From Guyanagaster necrorhizus (Eukaryota; Basidiomycota; Agaricomycetes; Agaricales; Physalacriaceae), in the NCBI RefSeq assembly GCF_019112545.1, contig NW_025064890.1:1431993-1495992 (forward strand): a stretch of DNA of 64,000 nt, read 5' to 3'. Positions within the stretch are counted from its first letter, which is position 1, and the number at the start of each line of letters is the position of its first letter. The position numbers were made by a program, and so were the translations under genes. The notes under the pieces were generated by a model that searched no databases, had not been told where the DNA came from, and saw only the letters and a list, made by a program, of their open reading frames with translations. This document shows positions 10,501 to 23,141 of this stretch, piece after piece.

Positions 10501-11287
10501 GACTGACAGATAGACTGAACATGCAAACCAAGAGGTAGAGAAATATCTTCACCTATTCATCAATTACTGACAAGATGACTGGATTGAATGGCTGGCTCTT
10601 GCTGCCTTTCAACATAATAACCAGATTCACTTGGCCACAGGAAAGACACCATTCTTCATCAATCATGGCTGGCACCCAAATATCACCTAAACTGAATGAC
10701 ACCATACCATGACTCTAGCCTCCATAGACTTCACCACTACAATAAAAAACATCTACAGCAAAACTAAAGCTGCTCTCAAAAAGGTCACAACTGCAATAAC
10801 AAAACAATATAACAAGCATCATCATGCAGCACACATATATGACATCAACAACAAGGTTTGGCTTGATACTGCCAATCTACATCTCCCACATCCCAAATGC
10901 AAACTTGCCAACAAATGTATGGGTCCTTTCCCAATCATTTCCAAAGTTGGTGCAAGTGTCTACAAATTATGGCTACCACCAATCTGGAAGGTACACAATA
11001 TCTTCAATGAAGCATTGCTGATCTCATACATTGCTCTGGCATTCTCTAACCAAGAACACCCACCACCACCCCCACCCAACCTCATCAATGACAAGAAACA
11101 CTATAAAGTCGATCAAGTTCTCAACCACAAATTATGAAAAGTCAGGTCAAAAGGCAGTGGCACAACAATGACAGTCGATTATCTGGTTAGCTGGAAGGAT
11201 TATGGATCAGAATCCAACCAGTGGGTAAATGAGAAGTCAATGAACACTGATAATACAATCTATGACTATGAACTATCTTTAAATTAA
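7574..11287 (+). pseudogene. pol: Decayed Pol of Ty3/Gypsy copy 2 (protease, RT, RNase H, integrase, chromodomain)
   Basis: The full pol order is readable through many stops: protease near 7,880-7,930 (ALINSRCTKSLINQ; the catalytic Asp-Ser-Gly is lost), RT at 8,600-9,230 with YLND where YxDD is expected (about 8,955), RNase H at 9,380-9,600, an integrase zinc region and core at 10,000-10,700, and a C-terminal chromodomain-like segment (YLVSWKDYGSESNQWV, about 11,172-11,225) that places the family among the chromoviruses. Stop TAA at 11,285-11,287. Inactive. A purine tract (AAGGAGGGGG, about 11,308-11,317) just before the 3' LTR is the likely plus-strand primer. Confidence 0.9.
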
Positions 11288-11320
11288 ACTATTAGGACAA
11301 TAGTCTTAAGGAGGGGGTAA

Positions 11321-11779
11321 TGTTATGATTTTTCACCATATTCTTCTCTAAAAACCCCTATTTATGCTTAGTCAGGGCACCAAAACACAAGTGCTTAGGA
11401 CTGTGGGATAAGGCTTAGTCATCACAACTAGCTGACTCTATCATTGTTCTTCGATGAAACTAGCAATGCCTGACAACACACAATCAACCTTTTATATGTA
11501 GTAATGATGCTCAAAGACAATGGGCACCATGGACTCAGAAGAACACAATTAGTTGTAGTATTTTTAGCATAGCCTGTACAGTACTTAAGACTGCTCACTC
11601 TCACTGGTATACTCCAGCTTTGAGCTAAAGTTTATTCACACTATTCTATACTCAAGCCAATCCTCAGGCCTTATGACACACTGATAGGAATCACATCAGT
11701 GAACTCAGCTGATCCCTCAAAGTGCAAAGGGACAACTGTTTATCATGTGATTCTGCTCATGTGATGCTTGGGTCTAACA
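11321..11779 (+). repeat. 3' LTR of Ty3/Gypsy copy 2
   Basis: 459 bp, TGTTATG to TCTAACA. It is followed directly by reverse-transcriptase coding sequence of copy 3 (AAAAC TTG TCT AGC), so copy 2 inserted into the RT domain of copy 3. The transcript-start motif is present as AGCTTTGAGCTAA near 11,615-11,630, with CG changed to TG. Confidence 0.9.
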
Positions 11780-12386
11780 AAAACTTGTCTAGCAGAGGAA
11801 TTTGGCTATCTAAGTCCCCAATGGTGTCACTGTTTTTCTTTGTCAAAAAGAAGGATGGCAAGCTCTAATCAGTCCAAGACTATCAAAAATTAAATGAGAT
11901 GACAATCAAGAATTACTATCCTCTTTCACTGATCTCAGAACTCATAGACAAACTACAAGGTGCCAAATACTACACCAAATTGGACATACAATGAGAGTAT
12001 AATGATGTGTGAATAAAGAAAGGGGATGAGTGGAAGGCAGCATTCAGAACTAACCAGAGACTCTTTGAACCTATAGTTATATTCTTTGGACTCACCAATT
12101 TGCTGATGACCTTCCAGTGGATGATGAACAATATCTTCAAAGATCTCATTGCCATGAAAAAAGTCACCATCTATCTGAATGACATCTTCATCATGTCTAT
12201 AACCCAAGAGAAACACCAGCAACTGATACAATAGGTACTAGCTCTTATGCAGAAACATAGACTCTTCCTGAAGGTGAAGAAATGTGAATTCAAGGTATTA
12301 GAAACTGAGTATCTTGGAGGCATCATTAGCCAAGGGAACATCTGAATGAATCTGATCAAAGTAGCCAGAGTTACTGAATAGCCCAA
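11780..12386 (+). pseudogene. pol: RT domain fragment of Ty3/Gypsy copy 3 (first part)
   Basis: Starts mid-RT at the copy 2 LTR and reads VKKKDGK, YYTKLDIQ, RLFEPIVIFFGLTN, then YLNDIFIMS at the catalytic site, with scattered stops. It breaks off at 12,386, where a 1.4-kb insert begins, and resumes at 13,805. CpG is nearly absent. Confidence 0.87.
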
Positions 12387-13804
12387 TGATATGCAAGCTA
12401 TGTGTCCAGCTCTATAATTTGCAAAATTCTGCATAACACACTAGAATATGCTAGTAACTGAGAATCATTAGCCAGTAGAGGACTATGGCTGAGGCTCCAA
12501 GCTGATAGTCATGCTAATCACCAATATTAAGTCTAAAAGGGACTTTGTAAAAATAACATGGCCTAAGGATAAAAATTCCAAGTCAGGTTTGAACTTAGAA
12601 AAGTTCTGCACCACATCTTGGAAAATACTAAGTCCAAGTTGGACTTAGAAATAGTATCTCAAATGAGGCCAATTCTATATGCCACTAAGACAAGTATATT
12701 CTAAGACAGCTAGAGGCATAATACCATAGCCAGTTGTGGAGTATTGAGTAAAGATAGCATCATCTAGGAGCAGTAAGAAGAGAGACCCAATGATCTGTGG
12801 CTAGCACTGTGAGTTTTGACTCAAATGCCTAAGTCCAAATTTTCTAGGTATCAGGTGACCTAAGGGACTTAGAATTGAAAGGAATAGAGCAGATAGGACC
12901 AGTTGACTGGGCCTGACCAGGTCTGATCGATCAAGCTACTAAGAATAACTCAGAGGATTAAAACTCTGAGTAGACAGAAAGGAGTTAGGTACCCACAGGC
13001 ACTGTAGGCTTAAAATAAAGCTGTGCAGTGGCCAGGCAGGTCTGGGCAAGCCTAGGGGAGTCCAGGAGTGCTGCCATTCCGGAATAATAGCATGATTCCG
13101 CTTTAAACAGGAGAAATATTATTTTGAATGCTTTATTTATAGATTCTGTACCTGTTGTTAGTGTATAAAAGAAGGAAATGGGGGGAAAATAGCAAGCAAG
13201 CGATCCACCCCTGCATTCAGGCCTTCTAGCCCACTGTAGCTAGTCTCTGAGACAATGGATTTTGAGTTCTGCTTCGACTTAGTGATTTATTTAAGTTGCT
13301 TTGTCACTTAGAGAGAGGATTGGATTGGAATAATAACTGTATTTTGGGTTTCAGATTAATTTGGGTTCTAAACTATAAGGGTTTTGGCATCAGAATACAA
13401 GTTCTTCGGTTTTGAGGACTGCTAGCCAGCCAAGAGTGCAGCTAGTCAAGCCTAAGTGCTTGATAGACTTAGTATTTGAGTTTCAGAGTTCATTGGGTTT
13501 TGGAATATTCTAAGTTGATTTGGAGCGCAATTTGGTGTTGATTCTAAGTCCTAATTATACTTAAACATTTCTATAAACTACTCTCATGAGTACTACATCT
13601 TTGAAAGCAAGATAGAGTTGAATAACTGTCTTTATTGACTGTTTCTTTGATTTTACTTAAGACTGCAAGAGTGCTTCTATTGTACTTGAAACAACCAACC
13701 TCAACTGTATTTGGTGATTGTGTATTGAGTGGTTAGGTGTTGGTGGTTGAGAGTTCATTCCTCATTCACCTCTCTTAGTCACTTAGCTGTTACTAAGCAT
13801 ATCA
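12387..13804. mobile_element. Solo-LTR-like insertion of 1,418 bp in copy 3
   Basis: Begins TGATATGC and ends GCATATCA, an 8-bp inverted terminus of the TG...CA type. It is flanked on both sides by CCAA (12,383-12,386 and 13,805-13,808), a 4-bp target duplication. Removing the insert and one CCAA rejoins the RT frame as EWPKLTKKEL. No long ORF is present. A TATAAAAG-like box near 13,165 and an A-rich stretch fit a long LTR. Several CpGs remain (for example near 13,080-13,100 and 13,200), so it is younger than its host. A non-autonomous DNA element with short inverted ends is the alternative. Confidence 0.6.
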
Positions 13805-15921
13805 CCAAACTAACAAAGAAGGAGTTACAATTCTTCCTCAGATTCACCAACTTCTATCAATAGTTCATATGGGACTACAGCAAGATTGTATAGCCTATGA
13901 CTCAATTAACTGGCAATGCTCCCTGGGCTTGGAAAAAAGCTTAACAGGTGGTCTTTGATGACCTTAAATGATAGCTAGCCAAGGATGTCATACTAGCTAT
14001 ATCCAACCAAACAGAGAAGTTCTAAGTTGAAGCAGACTCAAGTGAGGGAGCAATAGGGGCTGTACTGTCCCAGGAGCAGAATGGAAAGTGGTAGCCTATG
14101 GCCTTTCTTTCAAAGGCCCTGACCATAACCAAATGCAACTATGAAATATATGACAAAGAGCTATTAGTGATAATGCTCACTCTTGAAGAGTGGTGACACT
14201 ACTTTATTGGAGCCACCCAGATCTTTGAGATCTGGATAGACCACCAGAATCTGTGGTACTTCTGACAACTGCAGAAACTTAACCAATGGCAGGCATGCTG
14301 GATAACAGAACTAAGCCAATACCTGTATACTCTCCATCATAAAGCTAGCATGGCAAATAAAAAGACTGACCTTCTCAGTCAACAAGCCAACTACAATCAA
14401 AGAGTGGACAACAACAATAAAGTGATACTACTGAAGTCTAAACACTTCAGGGCTATGATCATGCTGACAGAAGAAGAAATCCATGAATAGATCAAAAGCA
14501 CCATAAGAGACAGTCATAAATAGAACCAGCATGTGACTCTATCTCTGAACTATGAACAAGGAATGATAAAAGAAGAAGGCTTAATCCACTATGATGGATA
14601 GATCTACATTCCACAAGATGAAGGGCTTTATGGTAAAATCATCACCACATGTCATGATCATGCCACTGCCAGCCACCCCAGCATCACCAAAACCAAGAAA
14701 CTAATCTTACAAGAATACTGGTGGCCAAAGATGAGCTAAGACATTGAACAGTACATTAAAGAATGTGAAATATGCCAATGCAGAAAAACAACCATACAGC
14801 CATGAGCTATCTCTCTTCATCTGAATGAAATCCCAACTACACCATAGATGCACATTTTAGTTGACATAGTCACAGGACTCTCTGAATGTAATGGCTATAA
14901 TACCATTCTTGTTATTGTTGATCACTTCTCTAAGATAATCATTCTAATTGCCTGTTTGACAGAGTTAACCTCAAAAGGATGGGCAAAGATCCTATGTGAT
15001 GAGGTGTATTCTAAATATAGTATACTACAAGTTGTCATCTCTGACTGAGAGCTCCAATTTGTCTCTAAATTCCTTGATGACTTGTACCAACTCCTCTATA
15101 TTCACTAGAATGCTTCAACTGCCTACCACCCACAAAGTGACAGACAGATAGAGCATGCCAATCAGAAAGTCAAGAAGTACTTGCAACTATTCATCAACTA
15201 CAGACAGGATGACTAAGTCAAATGGCTCACACTTGTGGCCTTTCAACACAACAATCGCATCTATAGCACTACTGGCAAAACACTCTTTTTTATTAATCAT
15301 GGACAACATTCTTACATCTTGCACACCAATCAACTCTGCACCACCACTCCTGCTAGCACTGACTTCACCACTATAATGATGAAGATCTACAATAAAACCA
15401 AAGCTGCTCTGGAAAGGACTGTCTAATCAATGAAAAAACAATATGACAAATATTATACTGCAGCCTGACACTATATGATTGTTGACAAGGTCTGATTAGA
15501 CACCACTAACCTGCATCTTCTCTGACCCTAATGCAAACTAGCCAACAAATGTACAGGGCCCTTCTCAATCCTCACAAAAATCAGAGCTTCAGCTTATAAA
15601 CTGCATCTTCCAGCCAATTAGAAGGTGCATAACATATTTAATGAATCTCTCCTCAACCCATTCATTGCATCTGCATTCCTAAATTAACACTGTCCTCTGC
15701 TTTCACCCTCTGAACTCATTGATGATAAAGAATACTATAAAATCAACCAAATATTAAACTACAAATTGCATAAAGTCAAGGTAAAAGAGAGCAGTATAAC
15801 AATAATGGTCAACCATCTGGTTAGTTGGAAGGGCTATAGCCCTGAATCTAATCAGTGGGTAAATAAAAAACAAATAGATGCAGATAATGCCATATATAAT
15901 TATGAATTATCTCTAAATTAA
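13805..15921 (+). pseudogene. pol: RT-RNase H-integrase-chromodomain remainder of Ty3/Gypsy copy 3
   Basis: Continues copy 3 after the insert: FLRFTNFYQ (about 13,840), RNase H near 13,990-14,300, the integrase zinc region near 14,650-14,790 (HDHATASHPSITKTKK), the integrase core near 14,840-15,300 and a chromodomain-like end (NHLVSWKGYSPESNQWV, about 15,812-15,862). Stop TAA at 15,919-15,921. Numerous internal stops, many from CGA or CAG codons. Inactive. Confidence 0.88.
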
Positions 15922-15954
15922 GCCATCAAGACAATAGTCTTAAGAAGGTGGTAA

Positions 15955-16419
15955 TGTTATGATTTTTCATCTTTTATCTCCTTTTCTATGAATTAACCTC
16001 TATTTATGCTTAGTCAGAGTGTCTAAACCAATGCTGAGAACTGTAGGAGAAGCTTAGTTATCACAAAGCCAATCTGTCATTGTTCTCCAATGCAATGACC
16101 AACCCTTAACAATGCACAATTGATCTTTTGTGTACAGTAATGATGCTCAAGGACAATGGATACAAGAACTTAGAAATGTACAATAGGTAGTCATATATTT
16201 AGCTCTACAATGTACAGTATATAAGCAGGCTCACTCTTGCTGATAATTCTCAGCTTCAAGCTAAAGTTTATTTCTACACCATTCTATTCTCAAGCCAATC
16301 ATAAGGTCTTGTATCACAATGATCATTATTCACATTAGTGAACTCTGATGTTTCACTCAAAGTGCAAAGTGATATCAGTTTATCACATGTTAACAATCAT
16401 GTGAAGCTTGAGTCTAACA
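15955..16419 (+). repeat. 3' LTR of Ty3/Gypsy copy 3
   Basis: 465 bp, TGTTATG to TCTAACA. The next bases (CATTC, 16,420-16,424) begin integrase coding sequence of copy 4 on the other strand, so copy 3 landed in the copy 4 integrase gene in opposite orientation. TATA-like and AGCTTCAAGCTAA start motifs lie near 16,215-16,265. Confidence 0.88.
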
Positions 16420-19240
16420 CATTCTATATTTAGTGTATATTTTGTCATGAAGGATTTTTATCTATCCTTTTGATGTCAATTCTGTTGAGCATGCAATCAG
16501 GATGATTGCTTTCAAGAACTGATCTATGATGACAATAATTATATTATAGCCATTGCAATCAGATAGTCTGATGCTCATGTCCACAGAGATGTGGGTCTAC
16601 AGTGACTGGAGGATTTCATTGGGATAAAGCAGTGCTGCTTGTGGCTGTATCAACAATTTTCTCTGCTGCCAGGTCTCATATCTCTTGATGTATTATTCAA
16701 TGTCTTGGCCCATCTTCAGCCACCAATACTCCTGCAAGACTAGTTCCTTAGTCTTAGCAATTCCAGAGTGACTGGCTGTGGTATAATCATGACATGTGGC
16801 AATGATTTCATCATATAGTGGTTAGTCCCTCAGGATATAGATTCATCCATTATAATAGATCATCTCTTCTTCTTTAATCATTTCTTGTTCATGATTTAGT
16901 GAAGGAGCCATATGCTGGTTTCACTTACTGCTGTTCCACATGGCACTCTTAATCTGTTCATGAATTTTCTCCTCTGTTGGCATGATCATTGTCTGGAAGT
17001 GTTTGGGCTTTAAAAGTACCACTCTCTCATTGTCATTGCCTCTCTAATCATAGTCTGCTCACTGACTAAGAAGGTCAGCCTTTTTGTTAGCTATCACTAC
17101 TTTATAATGGAGCATGTAGTCATATTGAGATAGCTCAGTTATCCAGTGTGCTTGTCATCAATTAAGTTTTTGGAGAAAACAGAAATAACAGAGATTTTGA
17201 TAATCAGTCTAGATTTTGAAAGTCTGGGTCACCCTGATCAAGTAGTGACACTATTTCTCTAGAATAAGCATGATTGCAAGTAGCTTTTTATCATAGATCT
17301 TGTAGTTCTATTTGGTAATAGTGAGGGCTTTTGAAAGGAAAGCTACTGGCCTCCACCTTTCATCCTGGTTTTGAGATAGTATAGCCCTAATAGCCTTCTC
17401 ACTCAAGTCAGCCTCCACTCTAAACTTTTCTTCTTGTGTCAGGATAGCAAGAATGATATTCTCAGCAAGTCATTGTTTGAGGTTGTCAAAGGCAGCCTGT
17501 TGGAGGAGACCTCAAGTCCATGGGGTGTTTCTGATGAGTTGTGTCATGGGATGTATGATCTTGCTGTAATATCAGATAAACTGTTGGTAAAAGTTAGTGA
17601 ATCCTAAAAATGACTGTAACTCCTTCTTTTTCTCTGGCACCAGCCATTCTGTTACCCCAGCTACCTTGATGGAATCCATTTGGATGCTCTCTTCACTGAT
17701 TATCACTCTCAGATATTCTGTCTCCAGCACTTCAAATTCACACTTTTCAGCTTTAAAAAAGTTTGTGCTTTCACATGAGTTCAAATACCTATCAGACAAG
17801 TTTGTGGTGCTTGATTCAGTTCTTAGACATTATGAGGATGTTGTTAAGATAGATAGTCACTTTTCCAGTGGCAATGAGATCCTTAAATATGTCATTCATT
17901 ATCCACTGGAAAGTGACTGAAGAATTAGTGAGTTCAAAGAATATCATAGTTGGTTCGAACAGCTTATAGTTAGTTCAGAATGCTGCCTTCCACTCATTGC
18001 CCTTCTTGATTCATATGTTATTATAATCTCAGTGGACATTCAACTTGGTGTGATATTTCATCTCTTGCAGTTTATTTATTAGTTTTGAGATTAATAGCAG
18101 GAGATAACAGTTTTTGATTATCATCTCATTTAACTTCTGATAGTTCTGAACTGGCTGGAGCTTACCATCCTTCTTCTTAATGAAGAAGAACAGTGAGGCC
18201 ATTAAAGACTTCAAAGATTGAATCCATCTGCTGGAGAGATTTTCATCCAGGAACTTGTCAAGTTCCTGCTGCTCATAATTGCTGAGGGGATAAGTTTTAC
18301 AGTTGAGGTTGGCATTGGTGTTAGAGATGAGTTCAATGGCATGGTTCCAGAGTTTCAGCTCCAGTAGCTCATTGAAACTTTTCTTGTCAAACAAGTTCTG
18401 GTAGTCTCAAACCCATTCTGGAATCATTTCTTTGAATATTTTTTCCTGCCTTCCTGCATTGGCCTTGGCAGCCAAGTCATTGGCATAGTGTACTGCCCAG
18501 ACATGTAGCACTTGTTGTATATTGACAGCCAGGATGGTCTCACTGTTTTCCATCTCTTCATCCCATCAGTCTTCAGAATCTTTATCAGGTAGCTTGAATG
18601 GAAGCTTCTGGCACTTGCAGCATATAAAGGTAATTCACCCCATCTTTCAGTTGATCAAGAGATTATAGCAAATCAGCTAATCATGATCTAGGAATATCTT
18701 CTTGGTTTCTAAGTCTGTTACAGCTAAGTTGATCCTTTCTGAATGATCACTGATTATATGCTATAACTCAATGAATTTGGTGGTTGAACCAGCTTGGTTT
18801 TTTGTCCTGTTCATATTGTAAACTGGTATGGAGGCAGCAGTTGCCTGAGTTGAGAGTTCATGTTTGTTGATGAAGACTCAGTTTATGGAGCTGCCAGTGC
18901 ATCTGCTATTGATTAAAGCAGCCACTGTATATGTAGAGCAGTCTATGAGGGTCTCAATCTAAGTCTTAGTGGTTAAGTCCTACCTCAGGGTCTTTGTTCT
19001 TTGCATGTATCTCTGGGATCCATAGAGTTCATTGAGCCATTCTAGTGCTCAGCATCATTCAGCCTTCTGTATTTCCTCTACCATTTCATCAATCACTTTT
19101 TTAACTCTAGTCTTGTGCACTTAATTCTTGAGTGCAGCCTTTGCTTCTTCTTCTGTTCTGGCATCCTTGATGGCTTGCCAAGTCTATTCAGTGTCAAATA
19201 ACTTTAGCCACTTAGTAGGGACCTCTTCCTCTATTTAGTC
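16420..19240 (-). pseudogene. pol: Decayed Pol of Ty3/Gypsy copy 4, 3'-truncated
   Basis: Minus-strand pol whose integrase core stops at the copy 3 LTR (after ...YTKYRM, just past NGYNIIIVIIDQF and LTSKG). Going right: the integrase zinc region, RNase H, and RT (EWLVPEKKKELQSFLGFTN near 17,600-17,690; [20 protein letters not shown] near 18,150-18,200), then the protease region near 18,850-18,960. The 121-aa and 75-aa open stretches (18,029-18,394 and 17,572-17,799) are its longest undamaged pieces. The rest of integrase and the 3' LTR should lie left of the window. Confidence 0.87.
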
Positions 19241-19424
19241 TGGAGACAGTTGAGTGTTTGTTTTTGGCAATTCTTTAACAGTGTGCATAGTGAGAGAGAA
19301 TCTGGGTATATTCAAATTCATGCATATATTAGACATAGGAGTAACTAAAAAAGTACTATCAGTCTGCCTAGTAGCTGTTTGTTGCACACCATATAGTCCT
19401 TTGGCTGACCTAGTGGAATTGCTC

Positions 19425-21650
19425 ACTAGTCAGCCTCACCTTTTACTTCCTCTATCTTTGTGTCCTTGCTGAGCTCCTTATCTTCTTTCTGTAGCTGGGC
19501 AATTTGTGCTCAAATGTCCTTGCATGTTCATTTCTTTTTTGGACAGTCTCATAATATGTGGCCCTTCTATCCACAATTGAAACATTTCTCCTTCTTCTTG
19601 AGCCAGTCAATATCCATCAGCTTTCCAGCCCCAGTGTATGTAGTGCCTGTTTCTGTCTTCTGCATTCCATATGCAGAATGCTAGTCATTATTCCTAACTT
19701 CATAGTAGTCTGATTGCCACTCTTTGAATTCAAAGTTGAGAGTGGATTTGGCTTTCAGTACTCCTGCAGATTTGACTGCTCCACCTTCTGTCATTATCAT
19801 TTCTTATATATCTTGATGATTTGTTCCTTTCATTCATCATATTCTTTCAGGATGAACTTCTTGATATCTAAAATCATTTTGATGTAGGATGAGAGAGCCC
19901 CATGTTTGAGAGCCTTCACCATTCTTTCTTCATCAGTGACATCATCCTGTATTCCAGTGAGTTTGGTGAGTTATTCCAACTTGTCAAAGTATTCTGTAGC
20001 CACTTTGTCATCCATCTTGAATTCTTTGATCTTTGCTTCATGGACCTCTTGTATAGCAAGATCAATGAATTTATCATTGAGCATTTATTTAAAAATGGGC
20101 TATGATGGCAGTCAGTGATGCTGTTGGGTGGTTGAGTAGAAGTTTAAGGAGATCAAAATCCACCATGTCTTAGCTTTATCTTTGAGGTAGGACAAGGCAA
20201 ATATGACTTTGTTTATGTCAGTTCCTAGGTAGGCAATGTAGACCTCAAAATACTGTTTGCAGTCTATCAAGAATCAATCAATATTATCCAAGACACTCTT
20301 AAATAGGCAGGACTTTCAGAGTAAGTCTGGTTTGCATTAGAGAATGGTGGCATTCTCTAGTAATATGCTCATAGAATTGGACCATTGATTGAAAAGCAGG
20401 TATCATCACTCAGTTGGTGGGCTGGAGAATGAATAGAGAGATTCATCATTGGCAACAGGACTTTCCATGAGGGCTGCTTCTTTTTGTACTATTACCCTGT
20501 TCCAGACCATAAATCTAAGTTTGATGGCTTCTGGGTTATTCTTTTCTGGCTTCTTGCTGCTTCCTTCAGCATTGTCAAGTGGCAGTTGTCTGCCAAGTAA
20601 TCAGCTTCCTTTGCTAGTCCATGGGTTTCTGAAGCTGGTAGGCTGAGTAATCAGCTGTAGTCAGGATCAGGATAGCCAGGTTGCTGAGGATTGGAATGAC
20701 AGCATAGTGTAGGAATATCAGCTCCTGTTAGTTCAGATTGATAGAGCTGTATAGATGGCTTGCTTTAAGGTCATGGACAGAGTCTATGGTATCAGTTGAA
20801 TATCAAACTTTGACTTGTATTTTGGCAAGTCATTAAGTTGATCTTCAGAGTGTCTCCTGTTATAAACTAAAATAGTATGTTTAGTGGCAGAATATTGTAA
20901 AATATTCCACTGTTTCAAGAGTTCTGCATTAATATATTTCTGCCCCATGCTTGATGCTAACCACTTAGTGTCTTGCCATAGAAACATTACTTCTTCTTTA
21001 TATAAATTCTGGTATTCTCCCTCTCTGGCCCTCTGCATTTTCTCCTCCAGCACTTCTTCATCTGTATTGTCTTTTGCATACTTCATGAAATCTTTCAACC
21101 TATAGGAGCTTTCTTTCTTATCCTCATTATCCTCAATCTCACTGCTCCCCTCATCCTTGCTGTCCTCAATGAGGAAGCTCTCTAGCTGGTCATAGATGGA
21201 CTGAGTGGGAGCTTTGACAGTGGCTGACAAACTGGTCATCAACTTGGTTACTGGATCTGACTTTGTTGGTGGCAGACCAAGGAGAAGACTGGTCAATAGG
21301 TCAGCCAGTGCTGATTTTGACATCTCTACAATGTCCACCATGCACTTGGTGTTCCTCCAGTTCTTGGTGATAAATGCAAAAGTTTCAATAATATTAGGGG
21401 TTAAAGAAGAGTGCTGCAACTCTTCCACCCAGGAATTGCCTGAGGCTGTGGTCAGAGACATAAGCATTTCCAGAGACTCAAAGCCTATAGGCATCAAGTA
21501 TGGATTCAGCATGGGAGAGGATGGTATCAGTGTCAGTGATACTGCCAGTTCAGGGATGGAGAGGATATGTGGTGTGCCAGATAGCTTCACTAGCAGTGAC
21601 TGCCTTGGCTGATTTTGCCCAGGGATCAGTTTTACTTTATGCAGAAGTGC
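19425..21650 (-). pseudogene. gag: Decayed Gag of Ty3/Gypsy copy 4
   Basis: Minus-strand Gag remnant. The zinc-knuckle and charged tail lie near 19,470-19,600, the capsid region near 19,800-20,330 and the acidic/serine-rich N-terminal part at 20,784-21,590, where 268 residues are still open (matching LTPYLTPMDSRYP and SWEGG of intact Gag). CpG-poor, with stops elsewhere. Same family as copy 1 but the most diverged of the Gag copies. Confidence 0.85.
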
Positions 21651-21699
21651 TAGGCTCTCTGAATGAGAAACCTGAGGTTCCTCATCTATATCATACTGG

Positions 21700-22622
21700 G
21701 AAGCTCAATTTCCAGGCAGTGGCTTCTTAGTGGCATTGTTCTCATTACCACCATTTGTTGTATTGCTCTTCTTCATACTAAGTGAGAGCCTGGTCAGCCA
21801 CCTCCATAGCAGCTTTCCAGGCAGTGGTGCTGTTACTGTTGTTTCTGACTGTGTTAGGATATTGGAGCCTCTCTCTTGTGTAGGGCTGGGCATGAAGCCT
21901 TCTGCTCAAGTCAATTCTGGCTGTGAGGTACTCTCCTCAGGGTTCATGCAGCTCCTCATGACTAGAGATCAGTCACTCTATGACTATTATAGTTGGTGTG
22001 AACCAACAATATAGGACTTCCTGCTGGTATAGCATAGAGAGAGTTGTGGCCTGAGTTTGATGAAACACTTTGAGGTCTTAAAGCCACTTAAGAGGCATCA
22101 AGAGAGTTCTAAGCATAGTCTCCAATTCCAGGCTCTCTTGAAGTGATGAAAGAGTCAGAGGATGGTGAGTCATTAAAGAAGTTCTCAGAAAAATCCTCAT
22201 TCTTGTGGTTAAAGACAGGAGGTGGAATCCATGGGTTCCTGAATTCTGTGAGATGAGGATTATTGTTTCAGCTGTTTGATCATCAGGGTCAAGGGGAGTA
22301 TTAGTGTCTCTCTTCCTCCTGAACATTTCTGAAATGTAAGCTGCTAGGCTCAGCTTCAAATATAGTTCCTGATGGGAGCTAAAAGAAGACTCTAGCAGAG
22401 GCAGAGATGTCATGTAGAGGGAGATCAGGTGTGATATTTTGTAAGATGTGCTAGATGTGCTGAAAAGCTTGGTAGTGCCTAACTATCCAAGCAGTAACTG
22501 ATTGTCATCTTTGGCACAATTGTATGATTGCCAATAAACCTAAAAGCATGCCTATGATAGCCACTAGAAGTTTAAAGGAGTCATCAGTTAGATCAGGAGT
22601 TGTAGGAGGTACAGATGACATT
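21700..22622 (-). pseudogene. Decayed copy of the upstream membrane-segment ORF (copy 4)
   Basis: Reads from ATG near 22,622 as MSSVPPTTPDLTD, then a hydrophobic run AIIGMLLGLLAII, then QSVTAWIVRHYQAFQHI and a match to NVTPDLSFHDIPPSAR of the intact copy. Farther left, GFRNPW and REPGIGDYA match GFQNPW and RTPGIGNHA. Several stops interrupt it. This shows that the extra ORF belonged to the family before copy 4 decayed. Confidence 0.75.
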
Positions 22623-22666
22623 CAGTTTCCTTTGCACTTATTGTGCATAAGAAAAGGGAAGCAGAA

Positions 22667-22679
22667 AGCTTCAAGCTAA
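22667..22679 (-). promoter_or_regulatory. Primer-binding site of copy 4 (decayed)
   Basis: AGCTTCAAGCTAA on the plus strand, one base from the LTR, with the same spacing as copy 1. Its partner inside the LTR (22,838-22,850) is TTAGCTCAAAGCT. The two now differ only at the central CpG of copy 1, which decayed to TG on one strand in one copy and on the other strand in the other. Confidence 0.65.
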
Positions 22680-22680
22680 T

Positions 22681-23141
22681 TGTTAGACTCAAGTTGCATG
22701 TGATTAAAACATGTGATAAACTAGCACTGTATCATATTTGTACAGTCATGCTAGAGTCCACTTATTGTGCTTTGTTGACCAATATACTTCAAGGCCTTTA
22801 CACAAAAGCTCAAGAGTGAAGTAATATGAATAAACTTTAGCTCAAAGCTGGGGTTACACCAGTGAGAACTGTCCTGCTTATATACAAGTTGATTATCAAG
22901 ATAAATATACTACTGCCTATTGTACTAGTTCTTATCTTTGTGCTCTTATTCTTAGGTATCATTATTGTCTACAAAAAAGTTGTTGTGCATCATTGAGAGT
23001 TATTGTCATGTTGAAAGACAATGATGAACATGGCTTATTGTGATGACTAAGCCAGTCCCATGATCCTAAGCACTGGTATAGGCACTCTGACTAAGCATAA
23101 ATAGGAGTTAAAGCAAGAAAAAAGATGGAAAAACCATAACA
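22681..23141 (-). repeat. 5' LTR of Ty3/Gypsy copy 4
   Basis: 461 bp, element sense TGTTATGG to TCTAACA, same family as the other three LTRs and CpG-poor. The right flank from 23,142 is Copia coding sequence, so copy 4 is itself inserted in an older element. Confidence 0.88.

Noticed and set aside
12387..13804. Calling the insert a DNA transposon because of its inverted ends
   Set aside because: TG...CA ends, TATA box, large size without ORF and lack of further inverted repeat fit a solo LTR better; kept as the alternative.
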